Assembly: GCA_934091015.1 (NCBI GenBank) | Contig: CAKOKM010000011.1 | Coordinates: forward strand, 1-31,219 | DNA: 31,219 bases | Origin: an uncultured Bacilli bacterium | GTDB taxonomy: Bacteria; Bacillota_I; Bacilli_A; RF39; UBA660 | Direction of reading: 5' to 3' | Shown: one piece after another, positions 24,082-30,701 of the stretch | Numbering within the stretch: the stretch's first letter is position 1 | Layout of the letters: each line of letters begins with the position of its first letter | Position numbers and translations under genes: made by a program | The notes under the pieces: model-generated | What the model saw: the letters and a program-made list of their open reading frames with translations, nothing else | What the model was told of the DNA's origin: nothing | Databases searched by the model: none

Positions 24082-25338
24082 ATGTTTGTAGATGAAGTAA
24101 CAGTTAAATTAATAGCCGGCAAAGGTGGCGATGGGTGTACCTCATTTAGAAGAGAAAAATTTGTTGAAATGGGCGGTCCAAATGGTGGTAATGGTGGAAA
24201 AGGCGCCGATATCATTTTTACTACTGATAAATCATTAAAAACATTAATTGACTTAAAGGTTCAAAAAACTGTAAAAGCTGATAAAGGAGTTAATGGTAAA
24301 GGTCGAGATCAAAATGGTGCTAATGCAGAAGACGTCGTTATTAAAGTACCTGAAGGAACAGTTGTAACCAATCTTGAAACAAATGAAGTAATATGTGATC
24401 TAATTTCCGGTTCAAAAATAATTGCTCATGGTGGTCGTGGTGGAAGAGGAAACCGTTCTCTTGCAACTCATGATAATCCAGCTCCTCGTATGAGTGAATT
24501 AGGTGCTCCTGGCGAAGAACTTCTAGTTAAATGTGAATTAAAAGTTTTAGCTGATGTTGGCTTAGTTGGTTTTCCTTCGGCCGGAAAAAGTACCCTTTTA
24601 AGTGTTATAACAAATGCCTCACCTAAAATTGCTGCTTACCATTTTACAACTTTATCTCCTAATTTAGGAGTTGTAAAAACTTATGGTAAAGAATTTATAA
24701 TTGCTGATTTACCAGGATTAATTGAAGGAGCATCAGAAGGAATAGGACTTGGCTTTAAATTCTTAAAACACGCTATGCGTACTAAAGTAATTGCTCATAT
24801 CATTGATATGTCAGGAGAAAACTCATTTAGCCCTTTAGAAAGTTATGAAACTATTTACAACGAACTTGCTAAGTACGATGAATCATTAATTAAGAAGCCA
24901 AGTGTGATAATCGCTAGCAAAATGGACCTACCAGAATCTAAAGAAAACCTAGCTAAATTTAAAGAAAAATACCCTAACCTAGAAGTATATCCAATAAGCT
25001 CAGTTTATAATGAAGGATTAGATGCTTTAATTAAAAGATTAGGTGAAATAGTTGAAGAAAGTGACAATCAAGCACCAACAATTACAACAACTGAAAAAAT
25101 ATATAAATACGAAGAAGAAGTCCCATTTGAAATTCATAGAGAAAATAATATTTGGGTATTAACCGGACCTAAAATCGAAGAATTATTTAAAATGACTAGA
25201 TTCACTGAAGACGAATCAGTTATGCATTTTGCCTATAAACTTAAAAAAATGGGTGTTGATGAAAAACTTGAAGAATTAGGTGCTAAACGTGGCGATGAAG
25301 TTAAAATAATGGATTATATCTTTAATTTTAAAGAATAA
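24082..25338 (+). CDS. obgE: Obg GTPase (CgtA)
   Basis: Essential ribosome-associated GTPase involved in 50S maturation and stress signalling. Gly-rich Obg fold at 1-158 (GGDGCTSFRREKFVEMGGPNGG), G domain with G1 GFPSAGKST (163-171), G3 DLPG (209-212), G4 ASKMD, and a C-terminal OCT domain (about 340-418, ending MDYIFNF). 418 aa is typical for Firmicutes. SD AAAAGGATGTGAT precedes the ATG. Confidence 0.97.
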   Translation: MFVDEVTVKLIAGKGGDGCTSFRREKFVEMGGPNGGNGGKGADIIFTTDKSLKTLIDLKVQKTVKADKGVNGKGRDQNGANAEDVVIKVPEGTVVTNLETNEVICDLISGSKIIAHGGRGGRGNRSLATHDNPAPRMSELGAPGEELLVKCELKVLADVGLVGFPSAGKSTLLSVITNASPKIAAYHFTTLSPNLGVVKTYGKEFIIADLPGLIEGASEGIGLGFKFLKHAMRTKVIAHIIDMSGENSFSPLESYETIYNELAKYDESLIKKPSVIIASKMDLPESKENLAKFKEKYPNLEVYPISSVYNEGLDALIKRLGEIVEESDNQAPTITTTEKIYKYEEEVPFEIHRENNIWVLTGPKIEELFKMTRFTEDESVMHFAYKLKKMGVDEKLEELGAKRGDEVKIMDYIFNFKE

Positions 25339-25371
25339 TATAGTACTATTAATTTAGGAGGTTAAATAATA

Positions 25372-25689
25372 ATGAAAAAAACAAGTATATTAACATTAGT
25401 TATTTCTATCATTTTAACATTGTTATTCATCTACTCATTATTCTTTGTAAAAACAACATTTACAGTCACATTTACAAACAATAACGAAACAGTTGAAACA
25501 ATAAAAGTTGTTAAAGGAGAAACAATCAAATTACCTGAAAATCCAGCAGAGGAAGGTAAAAAATTTATTGGATGGTACTCTAATGGTAAAGAAGTAACAA
25601 ATAAAACAGTTGTCGAAAGCAATATGAAAGTAGAAGCAAAATTTGAAGAAATTACTACAACTACTAAAAAAGCTTCTAAGAAAAAATAA
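25372..25689 (+). CDS. Membrane-anchored InlB B-repeat protein
   Basis: 105 aa: short Lys start, one membrane helix (about 6-26), one Listeria-Bacteroides (InlB B) repeat (about 30-92: VTFTNNNETVETIKVVKGE ... FIGWYSNGKEVTNKTVV ... VEAKF), and a Thr/Lys-rich tail. The repeat would face the outside. SD AGGAGG is excellent. It is 33 nt after obgE. A perfect Spo0A-box sequence (TTGTCGAA, 25610-25617) falls within its 3' half and may belong to the next gene. Confidence 0.85.
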   Translation: MKKTSILTLVISIILTLLFIYSLFFVKTTFTVTFTNNNETVETIKVVKGETIKLPENPAEEGKKFIGWYSNGKEVTNKTVVESNMKVEAKFEEITTTTKKASKKK

Positions 25690-25722
25690 GAAAATATCTT
25701 AAAGACTGACATTATTCGACAA
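25610..25722. promoter_or_regulatory. Two Spo0A-box sequences upstream of the sirA-like gene
   Basis: TTGTCGAA (25610-25617) and its inverse TTCGACAA (25715-25722) match the 0A box exactly. The nearer is 44 nt before the ATG at 25766. B. subtilis sirA is switched on directly by Spo0A~P. One other perfect 8-mer occurs in the window (14191-14198, inside the surface-protein gene), so a chance origin cannot be excluded. Confidence 0.5.
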
Positions 25723-25765
25723 AATAATAAATATAAAATTGATATATTAAGTTCGGTGATAAAAA

Positions 25766-26185
25766 ATGCGAACTTTTTATATTTTTAAAATTAATAATGA
25801 TTACTATAAATTAACTAAAAATATGCCATATAATCTCTATAAAGCATTACTTAATATTAAACTTGGTACAAAAGAGAATATTACTTATTTAAAAAACGAA
25901 TATAACAGTTTAATTGATAAATATAATAAAAGGGAATTAAATAAATATATTTATGGTAAAATGAGTGAATTAGATGGATATAATCTTTTTAACAGTGTTC
26001 ATACATTTAATAGTTATTACACTAATGAAGCAAGCAAACTAATTGTTAATAATAGTTATATGATCTTAAAAACTAATACCATAACCCCATATTTTTTAGA
26101 CTATTTAGAAGATATACCTAACTTATTTTTAATTGATTTTGAAAAAGGAGACTATTTTTATCTATCTAATTTAGTTAATATATAG
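25766..26185 (+). CDS. sirA: SirA-like inhibitor of replication initiation
   Basis: 139 aa, no membrane segment. It resembles SirA (YneE) in length, in the N-terminal TFYIFKINNDYY strand, and in the C-terminal NLFLIDFEKGDYFYL segment, which aligns with the FLAMDF..RYGWL end of B. subtilis SirA. SirA binds DnaA domain I and blocks new rounds of replication on entry to sporulation. Synteny supports it: sirA (yneE) is directly upstream of yneF in B. subtilis, as here. SD is GGTGAT (25755-25760). A remote homologue called by pattern and context, so moderate certainty. Confidence 0.6.
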   Translation: MRTFYIFKINNDYYKLTKNMPYNLYKALLNIKLGTKENITYLKNEYNSLIDKYNKRELNKYIYGKMSELDGYNLFNSVHTFNSYYTNEASKLIVNNSYMILKTNTITPYFLDYLEDIPNLFLIDFEKGDYFYLSNLVNI

Positions 26186-26216
26186 TATAATTAAAAACGT
26201 AAGGAGTGATTTACAA

Positions 26217-26426
26217 ATGTTACATGATATTTTACTTGTAGTCGTAGGGCTTTTAATTGGTGCTGTAATTGGTTTCTTCTTAGCAAGATATTTTATGCAA
26301 AAATACTTAAAGAAAAATCCCCCAATTAATGAAAAAATGATTGAAACTATGATGAGTAGTATGGGTAGAAAACCATCTCAAAAACAAGTTAAAGAAGTTA
26401 TGCGTCAAATGAATCAAATGATGTAA
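26217..26426 (+). CDS. yneF: YneF family (UPF0154) membrane protein
   Basis: 69 aa: one N-terminal membrane helix with GxxxG (about 3-25), ARYFMQKYLKKNPPINEKMIETMM and MGRKPSQKQVKEVMRQMN, which is the family hallmark. Function unknown; single-pass with a cytoplasmic C-terminal tail. SD AAGGAG (26200-26205). A TATAAT at 26186-26191 may be its own -10. The stop overlaps the next ATG (ATGA). Confidence 0.93.
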   Translation: MLHDILLVVVGLLIGAVIGFFLARYFMQKYLKKNPPINEKMIETMMSSMGRKPSQKQVKEVMRQMNQMM

Positions 26427-26830
26427 TGAAACTAGATTTAAGAAAATTATATGCATTTAAAAAATTAGAAATAGATACTGATTTAGATTTATCTAAAGTA
26501 GATTATCAAAAATTAAATATCAAAAAAATAAATAGAATGCATGTTAAAGGTTTAGTTAAAGTAAATTATGAAGATAATATTGAATTAGATTTAGACATTG
26601 ATGGAGAAATAGTAATGCCTTGTGCAATAACTTTAGAAGATGTTCTAGTTCCAATTAATACCCATATAGAAGAAGAAATTCTAGAAAATACCTTAAAAGA
26701 TGATTTTTATCTTGATTTATTAGACATTTTGTGGGAGAATGTTATCTTGGAAGTCCCCATTAGAGTTACTAAAGAGGGAGCAAAATTAGAAAGCCAAAAA
26801 GGAAATGGCTGGGAAATTGTAAGTGAATAA
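26426..26830 (+). CDS. yceD: YceD/DUF177 family protein
   Basis: 134 aa with the DUF177 pattern: KGLVKVNYEDNIELDLDIDGEIVMPCAITLEDVLVPI, then an acidic helix and LDLLDILWENVILEVPIR near the C-terminus. YceD is regularly encoded just before rpmF and is implicated in 23S rRNA/50S biogenesis. Co-translated with yneF through a 1-nt overlap, and 21 nt before rpmF. Confidence 0.9.
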   Translation: MKLDLRKLYAFKKLEIDTDLDLSKVDYQKLNIKKINRMHVKGLVKVNYEDNIELDLDIDGEIVMPCAITLEDVLVPINTHIEEEILENTLKDDFYLDLLDILWENVILEVPIRVTKEGAKLESQKGNGWEIVSE

Positions 26831-26851
26831 TTAAAGAATAGGAGTGATACC

Positions 26852-27037
26852 ATGGCTGTTCCATTTCGTAGAACAAGTAAAACTAAAAAAAGAATGCGTC
26901 GTACACATTTAAAGAAAACTGCTGCTAACGTAGTAAGTTGTCCAAATTGTGGAGAAGCAATTAGACCTCATAGAGCATGCACTAAATGTGGTTTTTATAA
27001 GGGAAAAGAAGTTATAAAAGTTAATAAAGAAGATTAA
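26852..27037 (+). CDS. rpmF: 50S ribosomal protein L32
   Basis: 61 aa: basic N-terminus MAVPFRRTSKTKKRMRRTHLK and a zinc ribbon with all four Cys (C30, C33, C43, C46), so the zinc-binding (C+) form. SD AGGAGTGAT precedes the ATG. Its last codons form the left arm of the terminator. Confidence 0.98.
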   Translation: MAVPFRRTSKTKKRMRRTHLKKTAANVVSCPNCGEAIRPHRACTKCGFYKGKEVIKVNKED

Positions 27038-27050
27038 CTTTTATTTTTTT
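27016..27050 (+). terminator. Intrinsic terminator overlapping the rpmF stop
   Basis: Perfect 10-bp stem AAAAGTTAAT / ATTAACTTTT with a 7-nt loop, followed by seven T's (27044-27050). The TAA stop of rpmF lies in the right arm. Confidence 0.85.
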
Positions 27051-27119
27051 GTTTTAATTTATTGAAAATATCTATCAATATATAGTAGACTAAGATTGAA
27101 CTTGAAAGAAGGAATAATA

Positions 27120-27785
27120 ATGACAAATCTAGAAAAAATAGAAACATGCGAAGAATTTAACAGGCAAATAAATGAAAAGCAAGATGAAAAAAGAGAAAGA
27201 GAAAAATCATTTAAAGCATATATTGCTAAATTAACCAAAGATTTTAATGAATCTCAAGCAATAATTACAAATGAAATAAAAGAATTGAGCAATCAAAAAT
27301 ATGATTATGCAAAAAATAATACAGTAATAATTAAATTAGCTGATTTATTAGATGAACTAGCAAAGTTAACTAAAATTAAACCAGAAGTTAATCTTATAGT
27401 TGAAATGCCTATTGCTGATTTTAGAAAATATAGTGAAGAAAATATTGAAGAAACATTTGATCAATTTGACAGATTAAATAGTTATATAACAATAAAATTA
27501 GATAATTATAGAAAATATTTTGATTCAGATTTTGATTTTACATTTAATTTTGCATATATTCGACTAATAAAAAGAGATGAAAACCATAAAAACGATTGTT
27601 TATTAAGATTATTTAAGGAAAATAATTTATTAGGAAAGTCTATTCAAATTAATTATGATTTAGATAAAGTATTTGTTGAATTATCACTATATTATGTCTT
27701 TAAATACGATATAGTTAAACAAGCTATTATTAATTGCTTAAAGAAACAAGAAATAAAAGATAAGCCAAAATTATTAGAGTTATAA
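27120..27785 (+). CDS. Unknown coiled-coil protein, paralogue A
   Basis: 222 aa from ATG 27120 (SD AAGGA 7 nt before; an in-frame TTG at 27096 has none). Residues about 1-65 are a charged coiled coil (NEKQDEKREREKSFKAYIAK); the rest is a mixed alpha/beta region ending INYDLDKVFVEL ... AIINCLKK. No signal peptide or membrane segment. It is homologous to the frameshifted gene that follows, with the same N-terminal coil and the same NYDL(D/E)xVxV ... NC(L/V)K end. A weak promoter (TTGAAA 27062-27067, 18 nt, TAGACT) may precede it. Function unknown. Confidence 0.75.
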   Translation: MTNLEKIETCEEFNRQINEKQDEKREREKSFKAYIAKLTKDFNESQAIITNEIKELSNQKYDYAKNNTVIIKLADLLDELAKLTKIKPEVNLIVEMPIADFRKYSEENIEETFDQFDRLNSYITIKLDNYRKYFDSDFDFTFNFAYIRLIKRDENHKNDCLLRLFKENNLLGKSIQINYDLDKVFVELSLYYVFKYDIVKQAIINCLKKQEIKDKPKLLEL

Positions 27786-27804
27786 AAAAATTATAGGAGA
27801 AATA

Positions 27805-28451
27805 ATGGAAAATATTGAAAAATAAATAAAATCACAGCAAAAGAAGTTGAAATTCAAAATAAAACATCTGAAATAATAGAAAGACAAACAAAATTTAAAA
27901 TGCAAATTGGTAAATTAATGGAGGAATTTAGGCAATCTCAAAATACACTAAAAGATGAACTTAATACATTAGTTCAAGAACATGATAGTATGTTAGATGA
28001 TACATTAACAGTTAATTTATATGATTTTGTTAAAGAACTTTCTAAACAATACGGTATTGTTGATGCTAAGGTAGTGCTAAATATTTGGATGAATAGATCA
28101 TCAAATATTACAAAGCAACAACTTATCGAAAGTATTAACAATGAAGAAAGATTATCAGCTAGTCTAAGAATTGTATTACCATCTATATCAAAACAAATAG
28201 AGTTTAGATATTTAAATGTTTATATTTTAAAAAGAAATGTTATTAATATTAATGATGTTGACATGAACATTTATATTAGAGATGAAAGCGAACAATTAGC
28301 TTCATCTAAAGTAATGAATATAAATTATGATTTAGAAAATGTTATGGTAGTGGTACCAATTAAAGAAGTTATTATTGAGGATGAAAGATCAAAGAATGCT
28401 TTATTCAATTGTGTTAAAAATATAGATAAACCAAAAACTTTTATTAAATAA
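27805..28451 (+). pseudogene. Unknown coiled-coil protein, paralogue B, frameshifted near its start
   Basis: ATG 27805 has a good SD (AGGAG, 27795-27799) but the frame stops after six codons (MENIEK, then TAA). One extra A in the A5 tract at 27818-27822 would give MENIEKINKITAKEVEIQ and run unbroken to 28451, about 215 aa, aligned end to end with paralogue A. The remaining ORF from ATG 27900 (183 aa) has no SD and lacks the first part of the coil. So this is a one-base deletion, a phase-variable homopolymer, or a sequencing error. No classic slippery heptamer for programmed -1 frameshifting is present. Confidence 0.75.
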
Positions 28452-28496
28452 AATGAAATATTTAAATTATAACAAAAACATGTTAAAATAATATAC

Positions 28497-29126
28497 ATGG
28501 AAGAAATATTAAATAAAGCAGAAATTATATATAACTATTTAAACACTAAAGATGAAATTAGTAAAAGTGATGTTATCTTAGGCTGTGGTTCTATTGATAC
28601 TACAATCGTTGAAGTAGTAAAAGAATTAGATGATAAATACAACTTTAAAAAAATAATTTTTAGTGGATATAAAGGTAAAGGAACACTTGGTAAAATAAAA
28701 ACAAGTGAAGCAAAAAGGCTTAAAGAATATGCTCTTAAATTAGGTATTAATAATGCTAAAATAGTGTTAGAAGAACATGCTAAAACAACTAAACAAAACA
28801 TTAGAAAGTCTTTAAAAAAGGTAAATTATAACAACTTAATAATTGTTCATAAGCCATATGCTTTAAAAAGAACTAAGTTAATCTGTCAAAAATATAATAT
28901 TGATTGCAAAGTAACATCAGTTAATCTTTCATTAAGAAAGTACATAAATAAAGTAGTTAAAGAAAATAATATGTCTGAATCAGATGTTATAAATGAAATA
29001 GTTGGTGAAATATTTATGTTAAAGCACTATAAATTATTTGGTTTACCTAAAATAGAAATAGATGATAATGTATTAGTAACATATAAATATTTAAAAAAGA
29101 AAGGATATCGTAAATATACAATTTAA
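28497..29126 (+). CDS. YdcF/DUF218-like protein
   Basis: 209 aa with the DUF218 core: DVILGCGS, KKIIFSGYKGKGTLGKIKTSEAKRLKEYALKLGI, IVLEEHAKTTKQNI and LIIVHKPYALKRT, corresponding to the SE...G...E..A.(N)T..N pattern of YdcF/SanA/ElyC proteins. Function in this family is poorly defined (envelope-related or nucleotide-binding). Soluble, with no TM. The start has no SD: an extended -10 (TGTTAAAAT, 28481-28489) ends 7 nt before the ATG, suggesting a leaderless mRNA. First of three closely spaced genes. Confidence 0.8.
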   Translation: MEEILNKAEIIYNYLNTKDEISKSDVILGCGSIDTTIVEVVKELDDKYNFKKIIFSGYKGKGTLGKIKTSEAKRLKEYALKLGINNAKIVLEEHAKTTKQNIRKSLKKVNYNNLIIVHKPYALKRTKLICQKYNIDCKVTSVNLSLRKYINKVVKENNMSESDVINEIVGEIFMLKHYKLFGLPKIEIDDNVLVTYKYLKKKGYRKYTI

Positions 29127-29143
29127 GATATAGAAGGTTAGTC

Positions 29144-29728
29144 ATGCAATATTTTGATAATAATGAAAATTTAAGAAGTGAACTTAGAGATGTTTACTAT
29201 ACTTATAATAATGAAACATTCAAATTTAAAAGTGATTTAGGAATTTTTTCTAAGGATAAAATAGACGAAGGAAGTAAAGTATTAGTAGAAACATATATAA
29301 AATATGGTAAAGACAATGTTAAAGGATTGGATATGGGGTGTGGTGTAGGCTTTATTGGTATAATGTTATCTAAGTTAAAAAATATAACTTTTGATATGGT
29401 TGATGTTAATAATAGAGCCATTCACTTAACAAATATGAATATAAAATCAAATAAGGTAAAAGCAAACGTATTTGTAAGTGATATGTACGATAAAATTAAT
29501 GATAAATATGATTTAATTATAACTAATCCACCTATTAGAGCAGGCAAAGGAGTATACTTAACAATCCTTAATTCTTCTTTTAATTATCTTACTGAAAATG
29601 GAGAACTATGGTTTGTAATGCGTAACAACCATGGTGTTAAAACAGTTGTATCTGATTTAAATAAAGAACATCATGCTGAAATATTAAAAAGAGATAAGGG
29701 CTATTATGTAGTAAGGGTAATAAGATGA
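29144..29728 (+). CDS. RsmC-like class I SAM methyltransferase
   Basis: 194 aa. SAM-binding motif I GLDMGCGVGF (61-70), acidic post-I residue in DMVDVNN, and the catalytic-site motif NPPIRAGK (128-135) typical of RsmC and its small Firmicute relative YbxB, which are 16S rRNA guanine-N2 methyltransferases. Only the catalytic half of E. coli RsmC is present, as in YbxB. SD AGAAGG. The stop overlaps the next gene by 4 nt (ATGA). The exact target nucleotide is not readable. Confidence 0.88.
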   Translation: MQYFDNNENLRSELRDVYYTYNNETFKFKSDLGIFSKDKIDEGSKVLVETYIKYGKDNVKGLDMGCGVGFIGIMLSKLKNITFDMVDVNNRAIHLTNMNIKSNKVKANVFVSDMYDKINDKYDLIITNPPIRAGKGVYLTILNSSFNYLTENGELWFVMRNNHGVKTVVSDLNKEHHAEILKRDKGYYVVRVIR

Positions 29729-30201
29729 AAGCAATATTTTTAGATGTCGATGGAGTATTAAATTCTAATGAACATACCGCATTTATTAAATCTTTTATAA
29801 CTTATGGTGATAATATGATTGAACCATTTGATGATGAATGTTTATATAACTTAAAATATATAGTAGATGAAACAGACGCTAAGATAATAATCACATCTAT
29901 TTGGCGCTTATTTCCTGACTATTTATACATATTAATGAATAAACTAGAAGAATATGGTTTAGATAAGAATGTTATAAGTCTAACAATTAGTAATAAATAT
30001 AAAGATAAACTTCAAGAAATAGCTGTAAAACTAAAAAAATTAGGTATAACTGAATATGTAGTTTTAGATAATGACGATACATTAAAATTAGATCGCCACG
30101 TCATTACGAATAATGCAACAGGTTTAACTGAAATAAATGCTAAACAAGCTGTTAAAATTCTTTCATTTAATGAAGAAATGCCAAGAAAATATAGTAGATA
30201 A
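29725..30201 (+). CDS. HAD-superfamily hydrolase
   Basis: 158 aa. Motif I FLDVDGVLN (nucleophile D7, acid D9), motif II IITSIW (T57/S58), motif IV VVLDNDDTL (D115-D118). No large cap domain, so it likely acts on a polymer or protein-linked phosphate or a small substrate; it resembles the HAD domains seen in RNA-repair proteins, a tentative likeness. Translationally coupled to the methyltransferase gene. About 60 nt of featureless AT-rich DNA follow before the second element copy. Confidence 0.85.
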   Translation: MKAIFLDVDGVLNSNEHTAFIKSFITYGDNMIEPFDDECLYNLKYIVDETDAKIIITSIWRLFPDYLYILMNKLEEYGLDKNVISLTISNKYKDKLQEIAVKLKKLGITEYVVLDNDDTLKLDRHVITNNATGLTEINAKQAVKILSFNEEMPRKYSR

Positions 30202-30259
30202 TTACTCAAAAACTATTTAATTATATTTAACAACTATTCATATTCTGTTAAAATTACTA

Positions 30260-30288
30260 TTGTACAAATTATTAAAATTTGATATTAT
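30260..30288 (+). promoter_or_regulatory. Promoter of the small forward RNA, element copy 2
   Basis: TTGTAC (30260-30265), 17-nt spacer, TATTAT (30283-30288); start near 30295 at the 5' hairpin GTAAG/CTTAC, as in copy 1. Confidence 0.6.
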
Positions 30289-30294
30289 GAATAT

Positions 30295-30400
30295 GTAAGC
30301 AAGACTTACATAAAATAAAAAAGGAACACTTAATTTTGGATTGTTAAGTGATTACCTATAATAAGTTATATCACCAAAACCCCGTGTTTATGGTGTTTTT
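30295..30400 (+). ncRNA. Candidate small RNA (antitoxin-like), element copy 2
   Basis: About 106 nt. 5' hairpin GTAAG/CTTAC (30295-30309), hairpin CACTTAA/TTAAGTG (30327-30350), GTGATTACCT (30348-30357), and a terminator (CACCA/TGGTG with inner AAAC/GTTT, 30372-30395, T-run to 30400). Same order and spacing as copy 1, with the loops diverged. Confidence 0.6.
30372..30400. terminator. Terminator of the small RNA, copy 2
   Basis: CACCA-AAAC / GTTT-A-TGGTG stem followed by TTTTT. Its T-run overlaps the stop codon of the opposite-strand peptide ORF. Confidence 0.75.
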
Positions 30401-30494
30401 ATTTTAACACATTCATTTTAATAATGATGTAGAATAAAATAAAAATAATTATAAATAAATTAAATATTATAAAATATAATAGTTTTTTATTCAC
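30399..30494 (-). CDS. Small hydrophobic peptide (31 aa), candidate type I toxin, copy 2
   Basis: GTG-started reverse ORF of 31 codons: MNKKLLYFIIFNLFIIIFIL and onward to a Lys-containing end, one membrane helix. SD AGAGGTGG (30500-30507) 5 nt before the GTG; the preceding ATG runs straight into TGA. The SD pairs with an upstream ACCTCT segment (30528-30533) in a hairpin, with changes that match those in the SD. Shares M-x-K-K plus an Ile/Leu/Phe-rich helix with copy 1; the rest has diverged. Confidence 0.6.
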   Translation of the reverse strand: MNKKLLYFIIFNLFIIIFILFYIIIKMNVLK

Positions 30495-30569
30495 ATTAAC
30501 CACCTCTTTCTAATATCTAATACAAGAATAGAGGTAATCACCTAAACAATTAAATGTTCCTTAAGGAAT

Positions 30570-30599
30570 AGAATATCAGAATATCAATTGCCAAGTCAA
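30570..30599 (-). promoter_or_regulatory. Promoter of the small-peptide mRNA, copy 2
   Basis: Reverse strand TTGACT (30594-30599), 18-nt spacer, TATTCT (30570-30575); identical boxes and spacing to copy 1. The spacer contains a second TATTCT (30578-30583). Confidence 0.7.
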
Positions 30600-30602
30600 T
30601 AT

Positions 30603-30659
30603 AAAACACGAAATTTCATTTAAAGAATAATTTCCTTAAAAAATAATTTTGTGTTTTTT
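30603..30659 (+). terminator. Intrinsic terminator before the truncated paralogue
   Basis: AAAACACGAAAT / ATTTTGTGTTTT arms as in copy 1, with the loop enlarged by a short insertion (contains TTTCCTTAAAAA), then a T-run to 30659. Confidence 0.7.
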
Positions 30660-30701
30660 CTTTACGTGTGATAGAGTATAACTTACTTAAGGGGAATAAA
30701 T

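Larger units (their letters stand above)
30283..30701. repeat. Duplicated intergenic element plus gene leader, copy 2
   Basis: Second copy of the element at 20245-20642. Conserved blocks: TATTATG, the GTAAG/CTTAC hairpin, GGAACACTTAATTT, GTGATTACCT, CACCAAAAC, GGTAATCAC, ATTAAATGTTCC, the TTGACT/TATTCT reverse promoter, AAAACACGAAATTTCATTTAAA, GATAGAGTAT and CTTACTTAAGGGGAAT. It fills most of the 500-nt gap after the HAD gene. Confidence 0.85.

Noticed and set aside
27817..27825. Programmed -1 ribosomal frameshift to join MENIEK to the downstream frame.
   Set aside because: GAAAAATAA contains only five A's and no X-XXY-YYZ slippery heptamer in the zero frame, and no stimulatory hairpin follows. 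A base deletion or sequencing error is simpler.
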